Source: Caulochytrium protostelioides (lineage: Eukaryota > Chytridiomycota > Caulochytriomycetes > Caulochytriales > Caulochytriaceae). Taken from it: DNA of 64,000 nt. A program made the translations under genes and the position numbers. The notes under the pieces were generated by a model. That model was given only the letters and a program-made list of their open reading frames with translations, made no database searches and was not told where the DNA came from. Shown in pieces: positions 29,346 to 41,078 of the stretch. Position 1 is the stretch's first letter. Each line of letters begins with the position of its first letter. The stretch lies in contig ML014119.1 of the NCBI GenBank assembly GCA_003615045.1, positions 62,001 through 126,000 of the forward strand. The letters are read 5' to 3'.

Positions 29346-31538
29346 GCCGCCGAGGGCGCCGTGGACGCCGAAGTAGTCGTGCGGGTCGGCGTGGTGGAGC
29401 CCCGGGCTGCCGGCGCGGAGGGGCGGGCTGCTGAAGGCGGCGAGCACGCGGGAGCCGTGGGCGCTGAGCGCCGAGCCGTGCGGGTGGCCGAAGGCGACGT
29501 GGGCCGAGGCCGAGCCGGGCAGCGGCGCGCCGTGCTGCGGGAACGGGCTCGGCCGCGGGCTCGCGATGCCCGGCGGCGGCGCCATCGCGAGGCCGCCGGC
29601 GCCCGCGACGGGGCTCGCGAACAGCCCCGGGTGGCCCGCCGACGGCGCGGGGCTCTGCGTGCGCCCAATATGCATCGTGCCGAGCGCGCTGTTGCTGCGC
29701 CACAGCGGGCCGTCGTACAACGGCTGCGGGTGCGCGGCGCCCGGCGGGAGGTGCGGCGTCGGCGGGTGCAGGGGCGCAGGCCGCCGCGACGTGAGCATGT
29801 CGTCGATGTCGCCGCTGATCGGCGTCGGGCTCGCGTCCTGGCCGGCGACGATCGAGTTGGCCAGCGGATGCGAGGCGGCCGAGGCGCCGCCGCCACTAGG
29901 GCCGCCTGCGCCGCTGCCGCTGCCGAGCTTCCCGCCCGGAGCCAGGTAGGGCGACCGGGCGCGGCTCAGGCCCAGGGCCTGGAACTCGTCGTCCACCAGG
30001 GCGTTTGCGAGCCCCGGGCTGTGGGCGGTCTGGGGCGAGCCGAACACGCCGCGGCCCGTGACGGAGCCGACGCTGGGCCGGCCGCCGCTGACGGCTCCCG
30101 TGACGGCGCTGTTGGGCCCGCTGCTGGGCGGCCCGCTGGCGATGTAGTGGTTGACGCCGACGGTGAGGCCGGCCGGCGGCGCGGCCATGCGCGGCGACGG
30201 CTTGACCGACCAGTCGGCGCGGTCGATGGCTTCGTCGATCGGCGTCTTCGGGCGCATAAGGGGCGAGCCCAGCGTGCTCGACGACACCGACCCGCGGCGG
30301 AACCCGCCGACGGCGACGCCGAACGAGGGCCCGCCATTCGGACCGGCGCCGGAGCCGCCGCCCGGCGTCGTCGTCGAGATGGGCGTCAAGTGCTCGCTGG
30401 CGGTGTTGTGACCACCGGCGGCAGCAGCCGCGGCAGCAGCGGCGGCGGCGGCGGCCGCCGCCGCGGCGACGCTGCCGGGAGGCACGAGACCGGGCGGCAG
30501 CGCCGGACTGGTGGGCCGCGAGTGGTAATGGGGCAGGCTATCGTGGATCTGGAGGCCCGTGAGGTCGCCGAGCAGCTGGGAGTACTGCTCGGTGGCGGAG
30601 GGCGGCGCCGAGTTGCGTTGGTCGTAGCCGCGCGGCCCGCCGAACGCGGGGCCGAGGCCGCTGAAGTGCGGCTTCGCGCTGCTCGGGGCGCCGATGTGCT
30701 CGTCGCTCGTGGTATGCGATATTGTGCCCGGCGGACCGAGCGACGGCTGCGACAGAAAGGCGTGCGTCGTCGACGACGGCCGGCCCGAGGAGAGGCTGCC
30801 GACGGCGCCAGTGGGGCTCACGCCGCCGCCGCCGCCGCCGCCGCTAGCAGACGGGACGCCGTCGAGGCTGCCGTAGGCCTTCTGGGCCATCTGCTGGAGC
30901 ACCGTCAGAAAGAAGCGGATCTGCACGCGGCTGCTATACTGCATCAGCGCATACAGCGACGCCGTGCGCTCGCCTTCCGACAGCACGCTGAACCACTTCT
31001 CGATCGCACGCAGCTCCTCCTGGAACGTCTTGTCCATCTTGACTTTGGCCATGTTCTCGAGGGTGCGTTCGTAGTGGTTGAGGTCCTCGAACCAGCGGTC
31101 GATGGCCTGCGCTTCCGGCGACCGGAACGTGCCTGCCAGCACGTCGGACGTGGACCGCGCGGCGCTCGCGGACGTCGGCGGCGCCGCGCTCGTCAGGCCT
31201 GCGGCGGCGGCGGCGGCGGCGACGGCGGCCGCGGCCAGACTGCCGCCGGGGCCCGACGTCGTCGCGCCCGACAGACTCACGCCGCTCGTCGTCGGCGTCG
31301 CGGGGCTCCCGTTCATACCGGCCGCGCCGCCGGCGGCGCGGGAGCCGAGGTCGACGGCCGCGGCGGACATGGGCCGCGTCGTCGCCATTGCGGCGATGTG
31401 CGGCGGCATCGCGGTCGTCGCCGACATGGTCGTTCCGGAGCCCGTGAGGGCTTTGAGCTGCGCGGTCGCGATGCCCGGGATGCCGTGCGGCGCGGCGGCG
31501 ACTTCGAGCACCGGGCTCGAGGCCGAGCGCGGGTTCAT
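28560..31538 (-). CDS. VTS1: VTS1/Smaug-type SAM-domain RNA-binding protein
   Basis: Binds Smaug-recognition hairpins in mRNAs and recruits deadenylation and decay factors, in the cytoplasm. The ATG at 31538 gives 992 aa, roughly twice yeast Vts1. Seen: the conserved fungal N-terminal region at about 139-225 (IDRWFEDLNHYERTLENMAK, then EELRAIEKWFSVLSEGERTA and RVQIRFFLTVLQQMAQKA); a central low-complexity stretch of more than 600 residues with poly-Ala, poly-Gly and poly-Pro; and the SAM domain at about 912-976 (LLHDVPAWLRSLRLHKYTPI, then LGARRKLLKVFE), whose basic residues form the RNA-contact face in yeast. The SAM domain sits at the extreme C-terminus as in yeast. Convergent with COX5; tandem with TRAPPC11. 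Confidence 0.93.
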
Positions 31539-32575
31539 CCTGGCAGGACGGCGCGGCGCGGCGGCGTGAACGGCGGCACGAGCGGCGGGGGGGGAAGGGC
31601 GGCGACAAGAGCAGCAGCCAACGAGCGGTTGTCGTCGTCGTCGCTGACGCTGGCGGGGATAGGAACGCCGGCGCACACAGTATCAAGAAAGGGCGAAGCG
31701 GACAGGGGGAGGAGTGAGAGAAAAGGGAAGAGGCCGGAGCCCGGGTGCTTCCGCGGGGAACACGCTCGAAATGGCGGCGGCGGCGGCAGCAGCGGCAGCT
31801 CCGGGGACGCAGCAGTCGGCGCCGGCGCGGGCGTCCGTGGCGATGCGTGGACGCGTCGACGCCGCAGGCCGCCTGCGCAAGCGGAACCCGCGCCGCGTCC
31901 GACGGATATGCACGACGCCCGCGTCCCGAGCGGCGGCCCTCGCCCCACCCGCGGCGCGTCACGGGCGCATGCGGCCACGGCGGCCGCCGCCACCGCGGCC
32001 GCCGCGCGCCGTCGCCGTGGCCTGCCTCCCGCCGCGGCACGAGTGAGTGAGAGGGAAGCACGGCCGGCCGCCGCCGGTCCCCGCAAGCCTGGCCTCACGC
32101 CCCCTTCCTCGCGATGCCAACGAAAGCGCCGCGCCTGGCGCTCCGCCCCGCCGGGCCCGGGCCTGCGGCGGTCCTGGCGGCGGCGGCGGCGGCGGCGGCG
32201 ATCTCATGCTGACCGGCCGTACGAGTAAGCATCGCCATCGTCGACGCCGCCGACGTGTCGCCCGACGCGACTCCCATCGACGCGTTGTTGTCGCCATCGC
32301 CGTCGCCATCGAGATCGTCGGTTGTTCCAGGGGCGCCGGTGATGGTGCCACGCGCGGGCTTGTTGTCTTCCTGCCATTCACTTGTCTCTGCCGCGCGCTC
32401 GACGGAGGAGCCGCAGAGCCGTGTTTCGCCCGGCACTCCTGGGCCGAAGGCGGGACGGCGCGGCGGCCGGGTGACGTCTCAACGGTTGATCGGCACCTCT
32501 GTTTTATATTGAACGTCCATACGGCCCAGGAGAAGGAGGGACGATGCATGGATCCAGCGCGATGCCCCGGGCACA
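31539..32575. other. Spacer between TRAPPC11 and VTS1
   Basis: This 1.0 kb region holds the VTS1 promoter and 5' leader and the TRAPPC11 3' end. A purine-rich stretch lies at 31684-31740, and the AT-richest part is near 32480-32520. No gene is supported. Confidence 0.5.
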
Positions 32576-32724
32576 TTATAAGGGCCGCGCACGGACAAAG
32601 ACATAGGTGGGATCCGACTCGGTCATTATCATGAGCGCTTCGTACGGTGAGTCCGGCGACGGCGCCCCCGCGCCCCGAGGTGCGTTCGACCCGCCCGTGG
32701 CGGCGTCCGCGGCACCGCCAGCCA

Positions 32725-32771
<47 letters not shown>

Positions 32772-35700
32772 ATAGTCGCCGTGCTCGCACCGCTGGCCAT
32801 CGCGAGCCGCAGTGCACCGCGGCTCGCCGCGCCGGACCCCGTGAACGTGTGGCTGCGTGGCGTGCTGGCGCCGTGGCCGTAGCCGGGGCCGGAGCCGTCG
32901 TCGTCGCGGCCCGGCAGCGACGGCGCGCTGCGGTTCGCATCGAGCAGCAGGTCGCGCGTGCTCGCGCTCTGGCTGGCGCTGCGGTCGCGCTCCGAGCGCT
33001 CGGCGGCGCTGCCGGCGTCGCCCTGCGCAAGGCCGACGATCGAGGAGCGCAGGGCCTGCATGCTGGCGCGCGCCGCCAGCAGGGGCGTCGAGGCACCGCT
33101 GAGCGCCGACGGCGGCGAGACGCTGGTCGCCGAGGCCGAGGCGGGGCCGTTGGCGGCGGCGGCGGCGGCCTGCGCTGCGGCGGCCTGGGTGGCGGCGGCT
33201 TGCGCCGCGGCGGCCGCCTGCGCCGCGAGCACGTTCAGCGAGACGACGCGCAGCGTCGGCAGCAGGCAGCGGCCGGCCGAGAGCGGCACGAGCCGGTACT
33301 CGAAGGTATGCGTCGTGAGCGGCGGGAGCCCGATCTGTCGCTGCTTGTACCCGGTGAAGACGAAGTGCTCGACGGACGCGAGCGTGACACGGAGCTGGAG
33401 ATACTGCTGGGTCGTGTTGACGACGTCCATCCGCGCCGTCACGGGCTGCGCTTGGGTCATGACGGCCGGTGCGTCGATGCGCACATAGACGCGCGGCGGC
33501 GGCAGGTAGACGGGCGGCAGCGGGATCAGCGTCCGGTTCGTCAGCGCCGATCCAGGCCGCGACCACAGCGCCACCAGGTGGCTGCGCGGGAGCTGCGTCA
33601 AGGGATGCGTCGCCGGCGCCACGAATTTCAGCACGAGCGCGATCGTGGCGCTCGAGGTCGGGATCATTTCGCCGACCGCGCCGTCGTTCATCATCTGGAT
33701 GGTGAAGGTCGGCTCCGCCCCGGCCGTCGCGAGCGCCGCCGTTTTCGCGGTGGTGCTGGCGGCGGCGGCGGCGGCGGCGGCGGTGGCCCCGTGGCGGCGC
33801 GCACGCTCCTGCGCGTCCGTGACGGCCTCGAGCGACGTGAGCATCACCCGGGGCAGCGGCGTTTCGAGGGTCATGAGCACCATGAAGGTATAAGCGATGC
33901 GGGGCACCCATGCGGCGGCCGGGTCGAGCGGCGGGAGGAGGCGCGGCGGGTCCTGCCGCGTGATCCGGATTGCGTGGTGTCCCGATCCGTGGGTCAGCGG
34001 CAAAATGGGGTTCACGTGCCGCGTCTCCGTATGGCGGCAGCCGGACGCTTGTAGGGCCTCAGGCGTCAGCGCGGCGGACGCCGCCGCGGGCGCGTGGGCA
34101 AACCAGACGCTGACTATGAGCGTGCGCTCCGTGGTTGTCCGGCGCGCGAGCAGGTGCACGGTCGCCATGGTCGTGGCGCCGTCGCCGGCGCCGTCGACGG
34201 CCGCGGCGTCCGGCGGCGGCGGCTTCAGGTCGACGTAGGCGACGTCGTCCATCGCAAAGTAACTGCTGGCGGCCGCTGGTGCTTCGCTGGTGGCCGCAAA
34301 GACGCTGTTGGGGTCTTCGGCCTCGTTCAGCTTGGTGCCAATCGTCTTGAACTCGGCGCGTACCCACACGGCGACGCGCAAGGGCTCGGCGCGTGGTGGC
34401 GCCGCGTCCCGCATCGGCCGGATCTGCACGCAGATCGGGAACGGCTCGTCCAGCACGGTCGTCAGCGGCGCGTCCGATAGCGGCTGCAGCGACAGCGCGC
34501 CCGGCGATGGCGGCGGCGACGGCGGCGTGGCCACGACCCTAGTCGCGGACGCCGCGGACAGCGCCGTCGCCAGACTGATCTCGACCGTCGGCCGGGGCTG
34601 GACCGCCTTGCAGACGGCATACAGGGTGCCGCGCGCCGTCCCGCCGCGCGGCAGGTGGCCGCTGGCCGTCGCGGCGGCCGGATCGATCCATTCGCCGGGC
34701 ACCAACGCCGACGGCGTCACGCGCAGCACGGCATGGGGCACGGCGCGGACGGCATCCAGAGAGCGCCACGGCGCGTCCGACGGCGGCGCGGCGTAGACGA
34801 GCTCCAGCGCCTCAAGCGTCACGTCGCCGGGCACGCAGGCATGCGTCGTGGCCGTCACGGACCACGCCGGGCGGTCGCCCCCGAGTCGGGTCTGGATGCG
34901 GCCGCCCGCGCTGTCGGCGTCGCCGGCCTCGTCGTCGACGGCCACGTGGCATGGCGCGTCGGGGCGTCGCGCGTCGTGCAGGAATACGTGGGGCTGGCGC
35001 GCGTTGCGGAGATGGACGACGACGGCGGCGATCGGCGGGAGCGCCGCGGCGTGGGCGGCGGCGCGCGCCGCGACGCGGAGCTGGAACGCGATCGGGGAGC
35101 GGATGGGCGCCGTGCTCTGCCGAAAGCCCACGGACACGTCGTACCAGTTGGTCTCGGGCGCGGCCATCGTGACCGTCGCCGTCGGCGCGCCGGCGCCGGC
35201 GCCGGCGGCCCCCGCCAGGAGGGTCTGGGTGGCGGCGCTGTCGTGGGCAGGCAACGCCAGCTCCGCCACGAGGCTGCGGGCAGGCAGGCGGCCGGCGAGA
35301 AGGGCGGCGAGGAAGGCGCCGGCGTGGGCTAGCGGCTGCGGGTCGCCCTGCCACAGCGACAAGATGCGAACGAGCGTCGCGACGGCCAGCGACCACTGGC
35401 CGCAATGGACATAGCACATCGCCGTCCAGCACAGAGCGTGCTGCAGGAGCGTGTTCCACGAGTCCACCAGCGGGTCGTTAATCATCGCTTCGTAGCGCTC
35501 GAGCGCCGCCGCATACTGGCCCTGCTCGGCCGTCAGCTGCGCCACTTCCGAGAGCGCGTGCCACGCCATGCGCGGGTAGCCGCGGCGGTGGCGCTTGTGC
35601 TGGTAGCGCTGGTAGGCGGCGTCCCAGAGCGCGACGGCGCGGTCGGCCCAGACGGCGGCGTCGATCTCGCCATCCGCCGAGACGGCGTGCCGCGGCAGCG

Positions 35701-37537
35701 TCGGCGGCAGCAGGAACAGGGCGGGCGTGCGCAGCGGCAGGGTGGCGCCGTCGTGCGCCAGCTCGCGGTAGAAGTGGAAGAGCCGAGTATACTGCTGGGC
35801 TGCGATCTCGTCATAGGCCGCCGGAAACTGAACCTGCTGCTGCGGCGTCAGCGTCGCTGTCGGGAGCACGGCGCCCGCGGCGCTGCCCGCAGCGACCATC
35901 AAGGAGTCGCTGGCGATGCCGGGGAAGCCGCCGCTGCCCGGCCACGTCAGGAGCTCGGGGTTGCGGGCCAGGCCGTGGGCGACGAGTTGACCGAAGCAGT
36001 GGTAGAGATGGGCCTGCCACGCGACAAAGCAGACGTGCAGGCTGATCGCCAGCGCGTGGCGCGAAAGCGGCAGCGGGACCGGGAACGCGCGATGCACGAG
36101 CAGATGGCGCTCATCCTCGGGAAGACAGACTTGCGCCATGGCTTTCAGGTGGCGGTGTAGCAGGTTCTGCGCCGCGACGGGCTGCCCGATACGGAAGCTG
36201 AGAATCACCATCTTGATGAAGAGCGCGTCGGCGAACAGCAGGTTTTCACGGACCCGCGGCCCGATCGCCGCCAGCGTCAGATAGTGGCGCACGAGGTTGT
36301 TGTACGCGCTCTCATAGGACCGGATCGCGCCGGAGACGTCGTCCCGGAATTCGCAGAACACGCCTGTCTTGTAGTCATACCGGATGAACCACGCCTGCGT
36401 CGTGTGCTGGTGGGAGCCCACGGCTGAGACGACTGCGGACGCCACCGAGGCCGTGCCTGAGACCGACGAGGCCACGGCCGGTGACGACGCGCCGTCGGCC
36501 GTCGTGGGCGAGACCGCCGTCGGCGGGCGTCCGCCGATCCCCCCGCCGAGCTCGCCGGGCGGCGGCGCCGGCGTGCCGAGCGAGCCGCCCTGGCTGAGCA
36601 GCATTAGGCGGGCCTTACGTTTCTTCTGGATTTTCTTGATCATCTCCCGGTAAAAGAGCAGGGCATACTCGCCGAGGATCTGAGTCATATGCAGCATCAT
36701 GGCATCGAGATCGACAGCGGCCGTCGTGGGCGTCGCTTTGGGCAGCACGAACAGCGACTTGCTGTCGAGGCCGGCGCCCTTGCGGATGTAGTGGATGCGT
36801 TCCTCGGTGATCGCGGCCTGTGCCTGGTGCGGCGCGAGCACCACGACGGCCGTGAACCGCCGGATGGCGCTCGCATACTTGCGCCGCTCGTCCATGAGCC
36901 GCGCGATGAAGTGCCCATCAAGCTCGCGCAGGATGTGCAGTGGCGCGCCGTGCTCGGCGTCGGGCAGATGGTACATGCCGAGGACCACGGCCGGCGTGTG
37001 CTGCTCGTACTTTTGGACCCACTCGGGGCTGAACAGCCCGTCCGGGTACAGCGGCGACGTCGGGTTCAGCGGCGACAGCGGCACGGCGCCCTGGCGGCTG
37101 CCGCCACTGAACGCCCCGGCGTCCTCGGGCAGCCCACTGCGGCTCGAGCCGGCATAGCTGCCGCCGCTCTGGCTGCCGCCGCCGCCGGTGCTGGGGACGG
37201 TGAAGTCGGTGCCCTCGGGGAACACGCGGCAATGGAAGATGGTATGCCCGGCTATGCGGAGACTGGTCTTGACGGAGGGCCGCGGCGTGTCGTCGGCGGC
37301 GCGGCCGGTGGCGAGGGCGAGGGCGTAGGCGGCGGCGGCCGCCGCCTCGCGGTCGGCGCGGAAGAACGCATCGCACAGGCCGACCACGGCGGGGTCGGGC
37401 GGCGGGTAGACCGGGATCGGGCTAGGCGCGGCGTCAGCGCCGTGGCCCGGGGCCGCCGGGGGCGTGGGCGGCGGGACGTTCACGAGCCCGAGCAACGGAC
37501 GGTGATGCTGCGTATACTCAGGCGCATAGGACTCCAT
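32576..37537 (-). CDS. TRAPPC11: TRAPP complex subunit 11 (foie gras/gryzun family)
   Basis: Subunit of the TRAPPIII tethering complex (a Rab1/Ypt1 exchange factor) for ER-Golgi traffic and autophagy. The ATG at 37537 opens MESYAPEYTQHHRPLLGLV, the usual fungal start of this family, and gives 1653 aa. An ATG at 37906 is in frame but would add an Arg/Ala-rich stretch without family support. Seen: the foie-gras region at about 170-620, with VQKYEQHTPAVVLGMYHL, KGAGLDSKSLFVLP, YALLFYREMIKKIQ, TQAWFIRYDYKTGVFCEFRDD followed by SYESAYNNL, and a TPR-like helical stretch; then gryzun-like beta-rich sequence to about 1500. A poly-Gly run and a low-complexity stretch precede the C-terminal YVFVRARPL. 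Human TRAPPC11 is about 1130 aa; the excess is inserts. Confidence 0.85.
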
Positions 37538-38155
37538 GGCGGCAGCACCGGCCGCGACAGCGGCAGCGGCAGAGACGGCGGCGGCGGCCAGCCGGCGATC
37601 AGGGAAGCCGCCGTGTCGAGTGGCGATCCGCAACCCAGGTCCGAGGCCGCGGGTCGAGCAAAGACACGATCGCGCAGTCGGCGTGCGCAGCCAGCAGGGT
37701 GGCAGAGGAGCGGTGGCGCCGCAGGGCGTCGGCAGGATCGCGATCAGACCGGTGGACGGCGCGTCGTCGGGGGGGTCGACGCGGCGTCCGCGGGCTGTCG
37801 CCGTCGCCGTCACCGCGGCCCGGCGTCCGATCCTAGCGATCCTAGCGGGGTGGACGCGTCCACCAGCGCGTCCAGCGACGGATCGCCGGCTTCTTCTGTT
37901 GGACATCGCGCCAGGCGACCGCGTCGGTATGGTCCTGCCAGGGGCCGTCGGCCACGGCGGCCGCCGGGGATCCGCGTCACGCCGGCCACGCCACCGAGCA
38001 TGCCGCCCCCCACGCCGCCGAGCGAGGGCGCAGGGGCACGAGCAAACGGGGCTCAGGCCGCCGCCGCTGCCGGGGACCCCGCGCCGACCACGGGTCCGTG
38101 TGCTCCACGCGTTAGGGCGGCCTGGTGCCGATCACCGGCATCCCGAGGCCATCGA
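37538..38155. other. Spacer upstream of TRAPPC11
   Basis: This tandem spacer carries the TRAPPC11 promoter. It is GC-rich with no supported gene. An Arg-rich frame continuous with TRAPPC11 starts at 37906. Confidence 0.45.
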
Positions 38156-40103
38156 TTACATATACGATAAGGGCGAGTAGAGCTCGAATGCGGCGGCGGC
38201 CGACTGCTGCGCCACCAGGCTGGAGGATGCGTCGGCGTCCGCGCGGGCGTCCGCGACGGGCGAGGCCGGCGTGATGGCGATGGTGGCGACCGTCGTCGAG
38301 GCCGCGATCAGGGCGGGGTGCGGGGACGGCGAGGCGTTGGCGAGGGTATGGCTGAACGGACCGGTCTGCGCGGCATAGCCGCCGGGGATCACACTTGCTA
38401 GCGGCGCACTAGCGAAGCCCGCGGCCGCTGTGGACGCCGTGGACGCCTTGGACGCCGCGGGCGGCGGTGGCGACACAGTAGGTGGCGACTTGCCGGTGAT
38501 CATGCGATACAGAAGGCGCTGCACGACGGCGCCGGCATTTCGGAAGTAAATGAGGAACGCGCCGGCCTGCTGATGGACGCCGTAGGAGGTGGCGGCCGAC
38601 CGCATGCGCAGGAAGAGAAGGAGCGCCATCGACAGGCGCGAGAGCTGGTCCACCCACCGACGGCGGCGGCCTTGCAGCGACGTCAGCGCTAGTGCGGCGC
38701 GCAGCGGCTGGCGCACAAGTAGCGTATTGACCATCCACAGTGTGGCCACGAGAATTCTGATCAGAAAAAGACGCGACATAAAGGCCGTCCGAGTGAGTTG
38801 GTTCCATTTTTATCCTCATGGCATTGCATGGCTTCGCATCGCGAATAACTGCATCCGGTCTGACTTACCCTGAATCCACCAGGAAGTCTTGGTTGATGCG
38901 CTGGCGTTGCATCGTGGTGAGCACGCGCGCATGCTCGGCCAGCAGCTCCTCCTGGTGACGGATCGCCTGCCGATATTCGTGCACGGCCATGGCGAGGTCA
39001 TTCTGTGTCCGCTGCAGCGCGACTTCCAGCGAGCTGCTGCGGACCGTCTGCTGCGCCATCTCCTGGTTGAGCCCGTCAATGGTGCCCTCGAGGTCCGTGA
39101 CGACGTTCTGCAAAGTATGGATCTGGCGGCGCCCCAGGTCGAGCTGCTTCTCCAGATGCATCTGACGGCTCCACTGGTTGAGCGCGGCGATGTAGTTGAG
39201 CGACGACGCCCGCGCCGTGGAGCAGTTGACGGCATGCTGGTACTCGAACGCCTCGTCGAGCTTCGCCACCAGCCGATCTAGTGGTGTCGCGCCGGCGCGG
39301 CCGCCTGTCGGCGTCAAATCGCGGAAGCGGCCGCCGCCGCCGCCGCCGCCTGACGGCGTCGCTAGCGCGCCCGACGCCGTCGCCAGCGCGCCCGACGGCC
39401 ACGACGGCGACGGGCTCACGGCACCGCCCGCGACAGAGACGGTCGAGGTGCTATCCGACGCGAGGTCGCGGCGGCCGCCCAGCCGGGGCGAGGACTGCGC
39501 CGAGACCCACGGGTTGCGCTGGACTTGGCTCCACAGATCGACGATCGTGCTGCGGTGCTGCGACATGAGCGACTCGGCGTGCTGGTGGATGGCCGACGAC
39601 GAGGCTGCGGCGGCGCCGACGAGCGTGCCGAGGCTGATGGGCGCGCGCACGGGCGCCGGCGAGGCCGCCGTCCACCCGCTGCGCTCGGACTCGGCGTCGG
39701 CCTCCCGCGGCATAGCGGCACGACGCCGCGGCGGGCTCTCGGGCCGCACCGATGCCAGGGACGCCGCCGACGCCGCTTCCGCCGCGGGTGCTCGCGCCGT
39801 CGGCGCGCTGGACGGCGCGGCCTGCCACGCCGCCGGGTCGGCGGGCGACCAGGACGGCGCTTTCAGGGCGCCGAGGGCCGGCGACGCGGCGGGTGACGCG
39901 GGGCGGGGCGTCCCCGTGCGCGTGGTCGTGCTGGATCGCGCCGACTGGGTGCCGTCGGCGCGGTGGTGGCGCGGCGGCCGCGGGCTGGTGGTGGTCGAGG
40001 AGGTCGCGGACGAACACGCGGCGGAGGTGGCGTCGGTGGCCGGGGTCGACGCGGGAGCCGGGCCGTCGACGTCGGCCGCGGGGTCGGCAGCGGTGGCCGG
40101 CAT
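38156..40103 (-). CDS. Coiled-coil protein with C-terminal membrane segments (two exons)
   Basis: Exon 1 is 38869-40103 and exon 2 is 38156-38756. The 112-bp intron starts GTAAGT and ends TGATCAG, and the frame is kept (DSG then ILVATLW), giving 611 aa. Residues 1-280 are Ala/Ser/Pro-rich with a short conserved-looking patch (HRSTIVDLWSQVQRNPWV). Residues about 280-410 form a clear coiled coil (LDRLVAKLDEAFEYQH, QWSRQMHLEKQLDLGRRQ and heptads to QRQRINQDF). After the intron comes a hydrophobic helix (ILVATLWMVNTLL) and one or two further weaker ones (LSRLSMALLLFL; AFLIYF), then a low-complexity tail. The layout suggests an organelle-membrane tether, fission/fusion factor or golgin-like protein. 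I do not recognise the family. The exon junction and coiled coil make the gene itself credible. Confidence 0.65.
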
Positions 40104-40157
40104 GGCGGCGGTCAGGCGGGTCAGGCGAGGGAGCGGCGAGCACGGCGTCCGGTGCGG

Positions 40158-40209
40158 CGATCGGCGATCGGCGATCGGCGATCGGCGTCGGCGTCGGCGT
40201 CGGCGTCGC
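40158..40209 (+). repeat. Tandem GATCGGC then GTCGGC units
   Basis: About four 7-mer units pass into about four 6-mer units, some 55 bases upstream of the coiled-coil gene ATG. Confidence 0.85.
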
Positions 40210-40714
40210 CGCGGCCTCCGTGCCGTGCGCCGCGGCGGCCGATCGGCCCGAGCTGGAGGCCCACGCGACGCGACCCTCGCGTGCGCTCTCGTGGAGAAAC
40301 TCCGATCCTGCCGGCGGCGACGCCGGAGAAGACGAGACGGCCCTGCCGATCACCGCGGAGGCCGGGCATCGCGGGGATGTCACGATCGCCGGGACGGCCG
40401 CGGCCGCCGCGGCCGCCGCCGAGACCGACCCCCGTGGGCTGGCTTGGGCGGCGCCCGCGGCGGGCTGATGCCCGACGCGAAAGGCTTTCACGATGGGCGC
40501 TGAAGTGGCGCGCGAGTCCCAACGATGCGTGGCGCTGTCCGGCCGACACGGCCTCGCCGTGCTGCGCAGGCAGATCGCAGAGATTTGTTTCGGTTGGAAA
40601 CCGTCCGATACCTGGGAGAGCCATCTGCAAGACGTAGGACCATGCTGGTCACTGCTGGACGGTCTCCTGCAAGGGGCGCGTCATGGATGCTCTTATGGAT
40701 TGGACCTTGGTGGG

Positions 40715-40936
40715 GTCACGTTGAACCAAGCCAAGGGCGCGTTTGGACTCCGCAAACCGCGTATCGAGGCCTCATGATTGGGAAGGGTGGAATGGAAACC
40801 TGACCCTGCCAAGCTAAAAGCGCTGGTCGACGCCGAAATGCCCACCTCCCGCAAAGGCCTGCGATCGTTCCTCGGATTCACCGACTTCCGTCGGTCCGCA
40901 TCCCATTTTGCTAGCTTGGCTTGTACGACCATATGA
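40715..40936 (+). mobile_element. Fossil fragment of a Ty3/gypsy LTR retrotransposon (pol, reverse transcriptase end)
   Basis: A short stretch resembles the end of the reverse-transcriptase domain running toward RNase H in Ty3/gypsy (Metaviridae) pol. The clearest piece is GLRSFLGFTDFRR, which fits the family-typical LRSFLG...YRR block; upstream residues fit the LN-AKC/PDP-K region. It is a truncated, broken remnant with at least a couple of breaks, and no gag, integrase or LTRs are visible nearby. Base composition is lower in GC than the host genes, in keeping with a foreign element. The degree of decay suggests an old insertion, but no age can be measured here. Confidence 0.65.
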
Positions 40937-41078
40937 AGAACGTGCCATGCAATTGGACTTCCGGTTCTGAGAAAGCTGAGGAATAGCTTAGGACACGATT
41001 GGTCGAAATTCTTTATGTTTAACTTGAGCGGGCGACATCGTTGCCGCAAACGAGGGAGATGGCTTCCGTGAGCGGGGC

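Larger units (their letters stand above)
40104..41078. other. Gap upstream of the coiled-coil gene, containing element debris
   Basis: This 1 kb spacer lies between two minus-strand genes. Close to the coiled-coil gene start is a tandem GATCGGC and GTCGGC repeat block (40158-40209). From about 40480 to 41050 the GC content falls clearly below the surroundings, and this part contains the Ty3/gypsy fossil described separately. Confidence 0.6.

Noticed and set aside
28614-32228. 1,204-codon plus-strand frame
   Set aside because: It is antisense to VTS1 and highly Arg-rich, with no recognisable domain.
31959-33911. 650-codon minus-strand frame overlapping TRAPPC11
   Set aside because: It is an alternative frame of the TRAPPC11 3' end, Arg/Ala-rich. 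The TRAPPC11 frame carries the conserved sequence.
37538-37906. N-terminal extension of TRAPPC11 from the ATG at 37906
   Set aside because: The added 123 residues are Arg/Ala-rich, and the fungal family normally begins at the MESYAPEY position.
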